Positions 51,970 through 60,763 of a stretch of DNA of 64,000 nt are shown in pieces (the stretch's first letter is position 1; every line of letters starts with the position of its first letter). This stretch comes from DASQEH01 sp038237745. Lineage in GTDB: Bacteria; Actinomycetota; Actinomycetes; Propionibacteriales; Nocardioidaceae. Under the pieces are notes generated by a model, which saw only the letters and a program-made list of their open reading frames with translations, did no database searches and was not told where the DNA came from. A program made the translations under genes and the position numbers. The stretch covers positions 62,001 to 126,000 of the forward strand of contig JBBRYJ010000004.1 in the NCBI GenBank assembly GCA_038237745.1, written 5' to 3'.

Positions 51970-52815
51970 ATGCGCATCGAGCCCGGCATGAGCCCTCAGC
52001 CTCCAGCCAGCACTGAACCTCGTGGCAGCACCGTGAGACGAGACGCCGGCCTCTACGGCTACGAACGCGCCCTGCGACGGGTGGGTATGGGGCCGATCGC
52101 AGGCGTCGACGAAGCCGGGAGAGGGGCCTGTGCCGGCCCGCTGGTGGCCGCCGCGGTGATCCTGTCCGATGGTGCAAGGGGCGTCATCCCCGGCCTGGCC
52201 GACTCCAAGCTGTTGACCCCGAACGCCCGAGAGCGTTGCTACACCCAGGTGGCACGACGGGCTGTCGCCTGGTCGGTGGTCATCGTCGAGTCGGACGAGT
52301 GCGACCGTCGTGGCATGCACGTGGCCAACGTCGAAGCGCTTCGTCGTGCCCTCGCTCGCCTGGCGACCCGTCCGAGCTACGTCCTTACTGACGGCTTCCC
52401 TGTCGACGGGCTCGAAGTACCCGGCCTGGCCATGTGGAAGGGTGACCGCGTCGCGGGTTGCATCGCGGCGGCTTCCGTCATGGCGAAGGTGACACGCGAC
52501 CGGATCATGCTGCAGATGCACGGTGACTTCCCGCAGTACGACTTCGCCACCCACAAGGGGTACGTCACCAGGGAGCACCAGCACGCGCTCGAGGAGCACG
52601 GCCCGTGTCCACAGCACCGTCGGCGTTTCGTCAACGTCCGGCGTGCCTCCGGATTCGTGCTCGAGCCGTACGACGCCGAGGCGACGGACAGGGCCGAGAC
52701 GTTGGAGGACGACCCGTTCGGGGCGGATCCGCCCGTCGAGTTCGCCACGGCGTCGCGCCTGCACCACAATCAACAGGAGTCAGCGAGCAGTGGGGGAGGT
52801 CGTCTTGAGCGCTGA
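51970..52815 (+). CDS. rnhB: ribonuclease HII
   Basis: 281 residues. Catalytic DEAG in IAGVDEAGRGACAGPL, KLLTPNARE, and the later ASVMAKVTRD and HKGYVTREH. Removes ribonucleotides and RNA from RNA/DNA hybrids. The C-terminus extends about 40 acidic residues past the usual end. Confidence 0.96.
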   Translation: MRIEPGMSPQPPASTEPRGSTVRRDAGLYGYERALRRVGMGPIAGVDEAGRGACAGPLVAAAVILSDGARGVIPGLADSKLLTPNARERCYTQVARRAVAWSVVIVESDECDRRGMHVANVEALRRALARLATRPSYVLTDGFPVDGLEVPGLAMWKGDRVAGCIAAASVMAKVTRDRIMLQMHGDFPQYDFATHKGYVTREHQHALEEHGPCPQHRRRFVNVRRASGFVLEPYDAEATDRAETLEDDPFGADPPVEFATASRLHHNQQESASSGGGRLER

Positions 52816-53113
52816 GGATCTCGAGAAGTACGAGACAGAGATGGAGCTCCATCTCTACCGGGAGTACCGCGACGTCGTCAGCATCTTCAAGTACGTCGTG
52901 GAGACCGACCGTCGGTTCTACCTGTGTAACGTGGTTGACCTCAAGGTGCGGACGGAGGCCGGAGACGCCTACTTCGAGGTGACGATGTCCGACGCATGGG
53001 TCTGGGACATGTACCGACCCGCCCGGTTCGCCAAGCACGTAAAGGTCCTCACATTCAAGGACGTGAACATCGAGGAGCTGTCGAAGACCGACCTCGAGCT
53101 CCCCAAGCCCTGA
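52805..53113 (+). CDS. DUF2469 family protein
   Basis: 102 residues. TTG 52805 is preferred for its GGGGGAGG site; it overlaps rnhB by 11 bases, and GTG 52790 is an alternative. LEKYETEMELHLYREYRDVVSIFKYVVETDRRFYLCN is highly conserved among actinobacteria directly after rnhB. Function unknown. Confidence 0.92.
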   Translation: MSAEDLEKYETEMELHLYREYRDVVSIFKYVVETDRRFYLCNVVDLKVRTEAGDAYFEVTMSDAWVWDMYRPARFAKHVKVLTFKDVNIEELSKTDLELPKP

Positions 53114-53171
53114 CCAGGCACTCGGCCGCACCCCCCTATCCCAACCCCACCCTGTCGACCGGCAGAGGGAA

Positions 53172-53201
53172 ACTCAGTGTGACTGACTAGTCACACTGAG
53201 T
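53172..53201. terminator. 13-bp perfect inverted repeat after DUF2469
   Basis: ACTCAGTGTGACT and AGTCACACTGAGT around GACT, 59 bases after the stop and 47 before the next start. It fits a terminator of the rpsP-DUF2469 region. Its modest GC content and symmetry also fit a repressor operator for the acyltransferase gene. Confidence 0.5.
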
Positions 53202-53247
53202 GGGTCATTTGGCTGCGCGGACCCCCGACTAGACCGATGATGACGGT

Positions 53248-54363
53248 ATGTCCGAGTCCAACGTCTGGCTGCTGGGCCGACGCCCAGCACTTGACGGCAT
53301 ACGTGGCATCGCCATCATCCTCGTCGTGGTCTCCCACCTGAGCAGCTTGAGCTCCAGCGTGCGCCAGCTCGGCATGATCGGCGTCGTGGTCTTCTTCACG
53401 CTGAGCGGTTTCCTGATCACGAGCCTCTTGCTCGAAGAACAGACTGTGCTCGGGCGGATCGACCTGAGGAGCTTCTACCGCCGGCGTTTCCTCCGACTCG
53501 CGCAGGCCATGCTCGTATGCGTCGCGATGGTTGGGCTGTTGGGCATTGTCCTGGGCCCTTCGTTCGCGCCGCTTTCGCTCCTGCTGGGTGCCGTCACCTG
53601 GTCGTCGAACTGGGTGATCGCGACCGGCTCCGTACCAGGTACGGCTCTCACGCATACCTGGTCACTTGCCATCGAGGAGCAGTTCTACCTCGTCTGGCCG
53701 GTGCTGATCGTCATCCTGAGCCGACTCGGACGGAGGTGGGTCGTAGGGGTAGCCGTCGTCGGCGTCTACGCCTCGTTGGGACTCAGGTTCGCTCTCGTGT
53801 CGGCCGGCGAGCCTCGAATCTACAACGGTTCGGACACGCGAGCAGACTCGATCCTGATCGGCTGCCTCCTTGCGCTCGCCGTGCACGGGCGCCCTGAACG
53901 GCCGTCGAGACCTGCTCTGGCCGGTATCGCGGGGCTAGCGATATTGTTCTCCAGCGCGAGAACCCCCGCGTTGGTTGTGCTGGTCGCGCCCATGTCGGCG
54001 GCGATCCTTACTGCAGCACTCATCCTCTGGTCGGCGACCGGCGAGGGCGTCTGGTGGCTGTCGGGGAGACGCTTGGGATTCCTCGGCCAGCGCTCGTACG
54101 GGGTCTACCTATGGCACATGCCGATCATCGTGCTCGTCAACCGTCTGCTCGCCGACCCGGGGTGGGTGGTGCTCGCGATGGTGGCGCTGCCGCTCACCGC
54201 CGCAGCGACACACCTGTCGTGGACCTACGTCGAGAAGCCGTGCCTCGACCTGCGGAGTCGGGGGGCATCGAAGAGCGACGAGGACGAATCGGGTCCTGGT
54301 TCCTTCTCGTCGGCTGCGGGCGCCCGCGCACTAGCCGCCTCACCCGCAGCAGCGTCGGGCTAG
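53248..54363 (+). CDS. acyltransferase 3 family membrane protein (OafA-like)
   Basis: 371 residues, about ten transmembrane segments. Family motifs: RRPALDGIRGIAIILVVVSHL (with the catalytic His), FFTLSGFLITSLL, SFYRRRFLRL, THTWSLAIEEQFYLVWP, and GQRSYGVYLWHMPI. Transfers acyl groups to extracellular sugars, lipids or peptidoglycan. Not expected at this place, so part of an accessory insertion. Confidence 0.88.
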   Translation: MSESNVWLLGRRPALDGIRGIAIILVVVSHLSSLSSSVRQLGMIGVVVFFTLSGFLITSLLLEEQTVLGRIDLRSFYRRRFLRLAQAMLVCVAMVGLLGIVLGPSFAPLSLLLGAVTWSSNWVIATGSVPGTALTHTWSLAIEEQFYLVWPVLIVILSRLGRRWVVGVAVVGVYASLGLRFALVSAGEPRIYNGSDTRADSILIGCLLALAVHGRPERPSRPALAGIAGLAILFSSARTPALVVLVAPMSAAILTAALILWSATGEGVWWLSGRRLGFLGQRSYGVYLWHMPIIVLVNRLLADPGWVVLAMVALPLTAAATHLSWTYVEKPCLDLRSRGASKSDEDESGPGSFSSAAGARALAASPAAASG

Positions 54364-54429
54364 CGGCCTATCCAGCGCATGGCTGTCTGGCTGACTTTGG
54401 TGAGTGATCCGAGCGCAATGGGGTGTGTA

Positions 54430-54758
54430 GTCCCTAGTCGCCCTGACAGCAGCAGCGGGGCTGCTGGGGTTCAGCACGCCCTCGGTCTCCGGGAACGGGC
54501 CGGTTCGTAGCGTTCACCTCGTACGCATCGACGTCGGTCGGTTCAGACCGCAACAGGGTCTCCGATGCGCCCGTGCGAGACACCGTCAAGGGAGTGACTC
54601 GGCTGATCTCCGTCCGCTCGAACGGTGCCGGCGGCGTCGGCTACAGCGATGAACCCTCAATCTCGGGAGATGGCCGCTTTGTTGCCTTCCACTCCCAGGC
54701 GGGCCTCGTGGCGGGGACAGCAACAGTGCGGCCGGACGTGTTTGTGCACTTCCATTGA
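54430..54758 (+). pseudogene. remnant of a secreted TolB/PD40-type beta-propeller protein
   Basis: Two propeller-repeat motifs survive: PSVSGNG then RFVAFTSYAS, and EPSISGDGRFVAFHSQAG; the C-terminus ends PDVFVHFH at a stop. Between PSVSGNG and RFVAF the frame changes by one base near 54500. Upstream is a hydrophobic run LTAAAGLLGFS, perhaps part of a signal peptide, with a stop before it. Full-length proteins carry six or more repeats. So this is a truncated, frame-shifted remnant. Confidence 0.6.
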
Positions 54759-54900
54759 GCTGAGCCACCAGCGGAGGCGCTCCTGGACTCTCGGCGTTAC
54801 GCTCGTCCGGCCAGTATCGTCCAACCCCCTGACGCCGCCACCAGACCCGTGGCTGACGTCGGACGAGTTCCTGCCTTGCGAAGACCTGAGGAGAACACCC

Positions 54901-56595
54901 GTGCCCCTTGGCAACCTTGAGATCGCCCGGAACGCCGCCCTGAAGCCGATCGAGGACATTGCGAACGAGATGGGGCTCGGCAGTCACCTGCTCGAACCCT
55001 ACGGCCGTGACGTGATGAAGATCAGACTTGACGCGATCGAGGAGCTGGCCGACCGGCCGCGCGCGAAGTACGTGGTCGTGACCGCGATCACCCCGACCCC
55101 TCTCGGTGAGGGCAAGACGACGACCACGGTCGGTCTTGGTCAGGGTATGCGCCACATCGGGAAGAACGCCATCGTCACCATCCGGCAGGCGTCGATGGGT
55201 CCGGCGCTCGGCATCAAGGGTGGCGCGGCCGGAGGTGGCTATAGCCAGGTCGTCCCGATGGAGAAGCTCAATCTCCACCTCACCGGCGACATGCATGCAG
55301 TGACGGCTGCCAACAACCTGCTCAGTGCCATGCTCGACGACCATCTGTTCCGCGGCAACGCGCTGGGGATCGACCCGAACAGCATCACATGGCGTCGGGT
55401 GCTGGACGTCAACGACCGCGCTCTGCGCAATGTGGTGACCGGCCTCGGCGGCCGTGCTGACGGCGTACCGCGCGAGACGGGGTTCGACATCACCGCCGCG
55501 TCTGAGGTCATGGCTGCGTTGGCGTTGACGACCTCGCTGCGGGACCTCCGCGATCGAATGGGCCGCATCGTCGTCGGCTACACGTCTGCCGGGGAACCGG
55601 TCACTGCTGAACAGCTCAACACTGCGGGAGCCATGACGGTTCTCATGAGAGAAGCGATCAAGCCGAACCTGCTTCAGACGATCGAGAACACCCCCGCCCT
55701 GGTGCACTGCGGTCCGTTCGGCAACATCGCCACCGGCAACTCCTCGGTGATCGCCGACCTGATCGCGTTACGTTGCGGGGAATACGTCGTCACCGAGGCG
55801 GGGTTCGGCGCCGACATGGGTGCTGAGCGCTTCTTCAACATCAAGTGCAGGACCTCGGGAGAAGCACCCGATGCCGCCGTCGTGGTGGCCACCGTGCGAG
55901 CGCTGAAGGCGCATTCGGGCAAGTACCGGGTCGTCGCCGGCCGACCGCTGCCGGACGAGCTGCTTGCCGAGAACCCCGACGACGTCGAGGTCGGCGCCGC
56001 CAACCTGGTCAAGCAGATCGAGAACGTTCGGCTCCACGGTGTCTCGCCGGTGGTGGCGGTCAACACCTTCCCCACCGACCACCCCAGTGAGCACGCAGCC
56101 ATCCGGGAGATCGCCGAGCGGGCAGGCGCACGGTGTGCGGTCTCCAGCCACTTCACCGATGGAGGTCGCGGTGCGGTCGAGCTGGCCGAGGCGGTGGCCG
56201 AGGCGGCGGATGAGCCGAGCGAGTTCCGGTTGCTATATCCCGACGATGCCACCCTGCGGGAGAAGATCGAGGCGATCGCCACCAAGGTGTACGGCGCTGA
56301 CGGCGTCGACTACTCAGGTGCTGCCGGGCGACAGATAAACACCTATGAGAATGCAGGCTTCGGCGGGTTGCCGATCTGCATGGCGAAGACCCACCTGTCC
56401 CTCTCGTCCGACCCGGCACTCAAGGGAGCCCCCACCGGCTGGACGCTCCCGGTGCGTGAGGTGCGCGCATCGGTCGGCGCAGGGTTCATCTACCCGATCT
56501 GCGGCGACATGCGCACCATGCCGGGTCTGGGTTCCGATCCAGCCGCCGCACACGTGGACATCGGCTCGGATGACGAGACGCTCGGCCTGTTCTGA
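54901..56595 (+). CDS. fhs: formate--tetrahydrofolate ligase
   Basis: 564 residues, GTG start behind GAGGAG. P-loop TPLGEGKTTTTVGLGQGM, then RQASMGPALGIKGGAAGGGYSQ, GRADGVPRETGFDITAASEVMA and the C-terminal PGLGSDPAA. Makes 10-formyl-THF from formate, ATP and THF. The next gene, 3 bases later, encodes a partner folate enzyme. Confidence 0.97.
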   Translation: MPLGNLEIARNAALKPIEDIANEMGLGSHLLEPYGRDVMKIRLDAIEELADRPRAKYVVVTAITPTPLGEGKTTTTVGLGQGMRHIGKNAIVTIRQASMGPALGIKGGAAGGGYSQVVPMEKLNLHLTGDMHAVTAANNLLSAMLDDHLFRGNALGIDPNSITWRRVLDVNDRALRNVVTGLGGRADGVPRETGFDITAASEVMAALALTTSLRDLRDRMGRIVVGYTSAGEPVTAEQLNTAGAMTVLMREAIKPNLLQTIENTPALVHCGPFGNIATGNSSVIADLIALRCGEYVVTEAGFGADMGAERFFNIKCRTSGEAPDAAVVVATVRALKAHSGKYRVVAGRPLPDELLAENPDDVEVGAANLVKQIENVRLHGVSPVVAVNTFPTDHPSEHAAIREIAERAGARCAVSSHFTDGGRGAVELAEAVAEAADEPSEFRLLYPDDATLREKIEAIATKVYGADGVDYSGAAGRQINTYENAGFGGLPICMAKTHLSLSSDPALKGAPTGWTLPVREVRASVGAGFIYPICGDMRTMPGLGSDPAAAHVDIGSDDETLGLF

Positions 56596-56598
56596 AAC

Positions 56599-57234
56599 GT
56601 GACGCAGTCCTATCTCGACGAAGGCGTCGGCCGGTTCCTCGACCGGTTGGCGCGTCGGGAGCCCACCCCCGGCGGCGGCGCTGCGGCCGCGCTTACGGTG
56701 TCGCTCGCGTCAAGTCTCGTGGCGATGGTTGCGCGCTACTCCGCAAACCAGATCGCCGATGGCGAGAGGCTTGTCGAGCATGCCGAGTCTCTCCGCGACC
56801 GCATCCGCGACCTGGCTGACGAGGACTCCCGCGCCTATACAGCCGTGCTCGCGGCATACGCCGCGCGTGGCGGCGACCACTCGGCTGGGAGAGACATCCG
56901 TGCGGCATTGCTCCGAGCCACCGAAGTACCGCTGGAGGTGGCCGACATCGGTGCACAGACAGCTCAGCTGGCGGCGATGCTGGCCGCGAAGGGCAAACCA
57001 GACGTGCGAGGCGACGCGACAACTGCGTTGCTTCTCGCCGAGGCGGGCACCCGGGCGGCCGCTCACCTTGTGTCGGTCAACGTGCAGGCTGACGCTCGCA
57101 CGGCGGGTGGTGGCACCGCTGACCATGCGCCTGGCGTCGAGATCAGTGGCGACGGCCGCGAGTGGCAGCGGCAGGCGACCGCGCACGCCGAGTCGGCGCG
57201 TCTGGCCGTCGCCTCGGTTGGCGAGCTTGGTTGA
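56599..57234 (+). CDS. fchA: cyclodeaminase/cyclohydrolase family protein (FTCD_C)
   Basis: 211 residues, GTG start. REPTPGGGAAAALTVSLASSLVAMVARYS is the FTCD C-terminal family signature. Members act as formimidoyl-THF cyclodeaminase or methenyl-THF cyclohydrolase. Being in one operon with fhs favours the cyclohydrolase role (10-formyl-THF to methenyl-THF), as in clostridial FchA; this is inference. Confidence 0.88.
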   Translation: MTQSYLDEGVGRFLDRLARREPTPGGGAAAALTVSLASSLVAMVARYSANQIADGERLVEHAESLRDRIRDLADEDSRAYTAVLAAYAARGGDHSAGRDIRAALLRATEVPLEVADIGAQTAQLAAMLAAKGKPDVRGDATTALLLAEAGTRAAAHLVSVNVQADARTAGGGTADHAPGVEISGDGREWQRQATAHAESARLAVASVGELG

Positions 57235-57416
57235 CCGGTGACGGGTGACGGTGACCGGTCCGCAGACGTGTCCCGGGAGATCCCCCAGCACACGGGCTGG
57301 CCAGGGACGCATTTAGCCGAGGCAGAGTCTGCGGCGCGTTGCTGCCCAGCGTGGGCCGGAGGTGAGTAGGTTGCTCGAAGCCTTAACCCACATGGAGTCA
57401 TTTGAGGAGGCGGAGC

Positions 57417-59117
57417 ATGCTTCTGGCGGCGGACAATTCACTAAGGCTCGGCACCAACTGGGTCGACTACCTGCTCATCGCCCTGTACTTCGTCTTCGTT
57501 CTCGGCATCGGGATCATGGCTCGACGAGCGGTTTCCAGCAGCCTGGACTTCTTCTTGTCCGGCCGCTCACTGCCCGCTTGGGTCACCGGCCTGGCGTTCA
57601 TCTCGGCAAACCTGGGCGCGGTCGAGATCATCGGTATGTCGGCCAACGGCGCCCAATTCGGCATTCCAACGGTGCACTACTTCTGGATCGGCGCCGTCCC
57701 CGCCATGCTCTTCCTCGGCGTCGTGATGATGCCGTTCTACTACGGCTCCAAGGTCCGGTCGGTGCCGGAGTTCATGCGCAGGCGGTTCGGCACCGGCGCA
57801 CATCTGGTCAACGCCCTGAGCTTCGCGCTGGCCCAGCTGCTGATCGCCGGCATCAACCTCTACCTGCTCGCCAACATCGTCGAAATCATCCTCGGGTGGA
57901 ACCTGTACGTCTCGCTGTTCGCGGCTGCGGCCATCGTGTTGACCTACACGACGCTCGGTGGTCTCTCGGCCGCCATTTACAACGAGGTTCTGCAGTTCTT
58001 CGTGATCGTGGCCGCGTTGTTGCCGCTCACCCTCATCGGGCTGAACAAGCTCGGCGGCTACGGCGGTCTGAAGGACAAGATCGCCGCGACGGCGGGTGGC
58101 TCCGACCAGCTGTCGTCGTGGCCCGGCACCAACCTCACCGCCATCAGCAACCCGACGTTGTCGGTGATCGGGCTCGTGTTCGGCCTCGGCTTCGTGCTGT
58201 CCTTCGGCTACTGGACGACGAACTTCGTCGAGGTGCAGCGCGCGATGGCGAGCAAGTCGATCTCGGCCGCTCAGCGCGCCCCTATCATCGGCGCGTTCCC
58301 CAAGATGTTCATCCCGTTCATCGTGATCTTCCCCGGCATGGTCGCCGGTGTCCTTGTCACTCAGGTCGCCCAGGCCAAGGCGTCCGGCGACCCGAAGTTC
58401 GACTACAACAACTCGATGCTGTACCTGATTCGCGACCTGCTTCCGAACGGCATGCTCGGCGTCGCCGTCGCGGGCCTGCTGGCCTCGTTCATGGCGGGGA
58501 TGGCGGCCAACATCTCGGCCTTCAACACCGTGTTCTCCTACGACCTGTGGCAGACGTACGTGAAGAAGGACGAGCCGGACCACTACTACCTGTCGGTCGG
58601 CCGCTGGGCGACAGTGGCAGCGACACTGATCGCCATCGGCACGGCGACCTTTGCCGCCTCGTACTCCAACATCATGGCCTACCTCCAGACGCTGTTCGGG
58701 TTCTTCAACGCGCCACTGTTCGCGACGTTCATCCTCGGCATGTTCTGGAAGCGGATGACCGCGACCGCCGGCTGGCTTGGGCTCGTCTCGGGCACCGCGG
58801 CGGCCGTCCTCGTCGGAATACTCAGTCAGGATGCGCTCGGCGGACTGTCCACCGGCGCGATCAAGCTCTCGGGCCAGGGCGCCGGCTTCGCCGCCGCGGG
58901 TGCTGCCTTCGTGGTCGACATCATCGTGAGCGTTGCGGTCACGATGGTGACCAGGCCCCGCGAGGAATCCGAACTGCGCGGTCTCGTCTACAGCTTGACC
59001 CCCCGGGAGGACTTCCACGATGCCAACGAGGGAGCGCTTGCGTGGTACCAACAACCCCTCAAGCTCGCTGGGCTCGGACTGGGTGTCGTCGTCGTCCTGA
59101 ACATCATCTTCTGGTGA
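57417..59117 (+). CDS. sodium:solute symporter family transporter
   Basis: 566 residues from ATG 57417 (GAGGAGG upstream). About 13-14 transmembrane helices of the SSS (LeuT) fold. Markers: SSSLDFFLSGRSLPAWVTG, YTTLGGLSAAIYNEVLQFF (SSS signature), FGYWTTNFVEVQRAMASKS. Closest in style to sugar/inositol SSS carriers; the substrate is not predictable by eye. A 102-residue membrane protein follows 10 bases later. Confidence 0.9.
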   Translation: MLLAADNSLRLGTNWVDYLLIALYFVFVLGIGIMARRAVSSSLDFFLSGRSLPAWVTGLAFISANLGAVEIIGMSANGAQFGIPTVHYFWIGAVPAMLFLGVVMMPFYYGSKVRSVPEFMRRRFGTGAHLVNALSFALAQLLIAGINLYLLANIVEIILGWNLYVSLFAAAAIVLTYTTLGGLSAAIYNEVLQFFVIVAALLPLTLIGLNKLGGYGGLKDKIAATAGGSDQLSSWPGTNLTAISNPTLSVIGLVFGLGFVLSFGYWTTNFVEVQRAMASKSISAAQRAPIIGAFPKMFIPFIVIFPGMVAGVLVTQVAQAKASGDPKFDYNNSMLYLIRDLLPNGMLGVAVAGLLASFMAGMAANISAFNTVFSYDLWQTYVKKDEPDHYYLSVGRWATVAATLIAIGTATFAASYSNIMAYLQTLFGFFNAPLFATFILGMFWKRMTATAGWLGLVSGTAAAVLVGILSQDALGGLSTGAIKLSGQGAGFAAAGAAFVVDIIVSVAVTMVTRPREESELRGLVYSLTPREDFHDANEGALAWYQQPLKLAGLGLGVVVVLNIIFW

Positions 59118-59127
59118 GGAGCTAGCC

Positions 59128-59436
59128 ATGGCACACGAAGCAGGCGGAGCGGACGGGCAGACCCGTCACACCGCCGGGGCGTTCGATATCCGTACTTTCA
59201 TCGCGGCCCTGATGGGTCTCTACGGCGTGATCTTGGTGCTGACCGGCATCTTCGGTGCCGACGAGACCACTATCGGGACGAAGGCTGCGGGCAATATCAA
59301 CCTGGTCGTCGGCATCGGCCTCATCGCCTTCGCAGCCTTGATGCAGGGCTGGGCGCTGTGGCGACCTACTGTCGTCGACGAGCAGAAGCTCGAGGAGGAC
59401 CGCGCCGCCCAGGAAGGACAGCCGCCGGCTCACTGA
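59128..59436 (+). CDS. small two-helix membrane protein partner of the symporter
   Basis: 102 residues, GAGGAG upstream. Two transmembrane helices (about 23-43 and 57-78: FIAALMGLYGVILVLTGIFG and NLVVGIGLIAFAALMQGWAL), with a charged C-terminus. Its position right after the transporter suggests a small accessory subunit. Function unproven. Confidence 0.75.
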   Translation: MAHEAGGADGQTRHTAGAFDIRTFIAALMGLYGVILVLTGIFGADETTIGTKAAGNINLVVGIGLIAFAALMQGWALWRPTVVDEQKLEEDRAAQEGQPPAH

Positions 59437-59570
59437 GCTAGTCGGCCGACGCTCAGCAGCTCGTCCGGCTTGTCCCAGGCGTGCGACGTGCGGGACGGCC
59501 GTGCACAGATTGCTCCGGTGCTCGCCCGGAACGGCACCTCGGCCCGGATGCTTGTCGAGGAGGTGGATCG

Positions 59571-59939
59571 GTGACGAGGAGCTATGCGCAGCGGCGTGCC
59601 CTTGGCGACTTCGGGGAGCGTCTGGCCTGCCGCTATCTGCTGGACTCAGGACTGGAGGTGCTGGACCGTAACTGGCGTTGCGCTGCGGGTGAGATCGACA
59701 TCGTCGCCCGCGACGGCGGAGTCGTGGTGATCTGTGAGGTCAAGACCCGGACAAGCACGCGGTTCGGCACCCCGACGGAGGCGGTCACCGCCGAGAAGGC
59801 CAACAGGCTTCACCGGCTAGGGCGACTGTGGCTTCGCGAGCACGAGGTCGGTTGGTCACGTTTGCGCGTGGACGTGGTGGCCATCGTCCGGCGCGGACAG
59901 GGGTCGGCTGATGTCGACCACATCGTCGGGATCATCTGA
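59571..59939 (+). CDS. yraN: YraN/UPF0102 family nuclease-fold protein
   Basis: 122 residues, GTG 59571 with GAGGAGG upstream; in-frame sequence further upstream has no such site. Restriction-endonuclease-like core: GEIDIVARDGGVVVICEVKTR (Asp, Glu-Val-Lys). Usually between rnhB/DUF2469 and comM-dprA in actinobacteria; here separated from them by the accessory segment. Confidence 0.92.
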   Translation: MTRSYAQRRALGDFGERLACRYLLDSGLEVLDRNWRCAAGEIDIVARDGGVVVICEVKTRTSTRFGTPTEAVTAEKANRLHRLGRLWLREHEVGWSRLRVDVVAIVRRGQGSADVDHIVGII

Positions 59940-60268
59940 CCAGGCGCCAGGTCGGGCTGATACGTGTCCCCTACAGGCGACGTCAACCGACGCTACTCGT
60001 GGTGTCGCGGGTGTGGAGGTGTGAGTCGACAACCCTGCGTTTGTGGGGTTCGCCAGGTACCTTCAGGCTTGGCCACGGCGTGACGCCCGGGATCGGAGAC
60101 TCAGTCGGGGTCTCCGCTCTGGTCCACTCGGGATTGGACGCCGGGCCGACGTACGGCACTGGTGACGCGCAGTGGGGCTCCCTTGGCAGTTGACCGACAC
60201 TCGTCAACTGCCAAGACTGAGGGAGGCCGACCGACTGGCCGGTCCTGAAATCGTTGGAAGGATCAGAC
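59940..60268. other. intergenic stretch before the VOC gene
   Basis: No credible gene on either strand. Contains GGAGAC/GTCTCC, a small hairpin near 60098-60120, and the strong inverted repeat at 60182-60215. Confidence 0.4.
60182..60215. promoter_or_regulatory. 13-bp inverted repeat upstream of the VOC gene
   Basis: CTTGGCAGTTGAC and GTCAACTGCCAAG with an 8-base spacer, 54 bases before ATG 60269. In this position it could be an operator or an mRNA leader hairpin. No T run follows, and the upstream yraN stop is 240 bases away, so a terminator role is less likely. Confidence 0.45.
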
Positions 60269-60673
60269 ATGCCGGAGTTCCCACCCATGACCCACGTCGC
60301 GGTTACGGTGAGCGACCTCGACCGCAGCACCCGGTGGTACACGACCTTGCTGGGTTCTGAGCCCGTCCTCGACGAGGACGAGACGACAGGCGGGTTCCAC
60401 CACACCGTTTTCGCCATTGGGGGCGGCCAGCTGTTCGGCCTGCATACCCATCCCGGGCATGCGGTCGAGATCGGCTTCGACGAGCACCAGCCGGGGCTCG
60501 ACCACGTGTCCTTCGCCTGCGCGGAGCGCGCCGAGCTCGAGCGCTGGCGCGACCGTCTCGAAGAGCTCGGCATCGCGCACGGTGGCATCGTGGATGCTTC
60601 GTACGGGTCCGGGCTGAGCTTCCGCGACCCGGACAACCTCGCGCTGGAGTTCTTCGCGCCCCCGACCGCCTGA
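60269..60673 (+). CDS. VOC (glyoxalase/bleomycin resistance) family protein
   Basis: 134 residues, start with GGAAGGA upstream. Two betaalphabetabetabeta modules: MTHVAVTVSDLDRSTRWYTTLLG, and LDHVSFACAERAELERW with SFRDPDNLALEFF. His and Glu at the usual metal positions are visible. Substrate unknown. Confidence 0.88.
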   Translation: MPEFPPMTHVAVTVSDLDRSTRWYTTLLGSEPVLDEDETTGGFHHTVFAIGGGQLFGLHTHPGHAVEIGFDEHQPGLDHVSFACAERAELERWRDRLEELGIAHGGIVDASYGSGLSFRDPDNLALEFFAPPTA

Positions 60674-60763
60674 CGGGCGCGTCGCGCGGGTCCTTACCGA
60701 CACCTGCCCCGTCTCCGTCATCAGGGGGCGGGTGCCGGTGAGGTGAGTGCGACGATCGTGTGT

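Noticed and set aside
57235..57272. Hairpin GACCGGT...ACCGGTC after fchA as terminator
   Set aside because: Short 7-bp arms within a repetitive GTGACGG run and no tail; too weak to call.
57567..59129. 520-codon open frame antisense to the symporter gene
   Set aside because: Composition is His/Arg/Asp/Glu-rich shadow sequence produced by GC-rich third positions opposite a hydrophobic gene; no motif.
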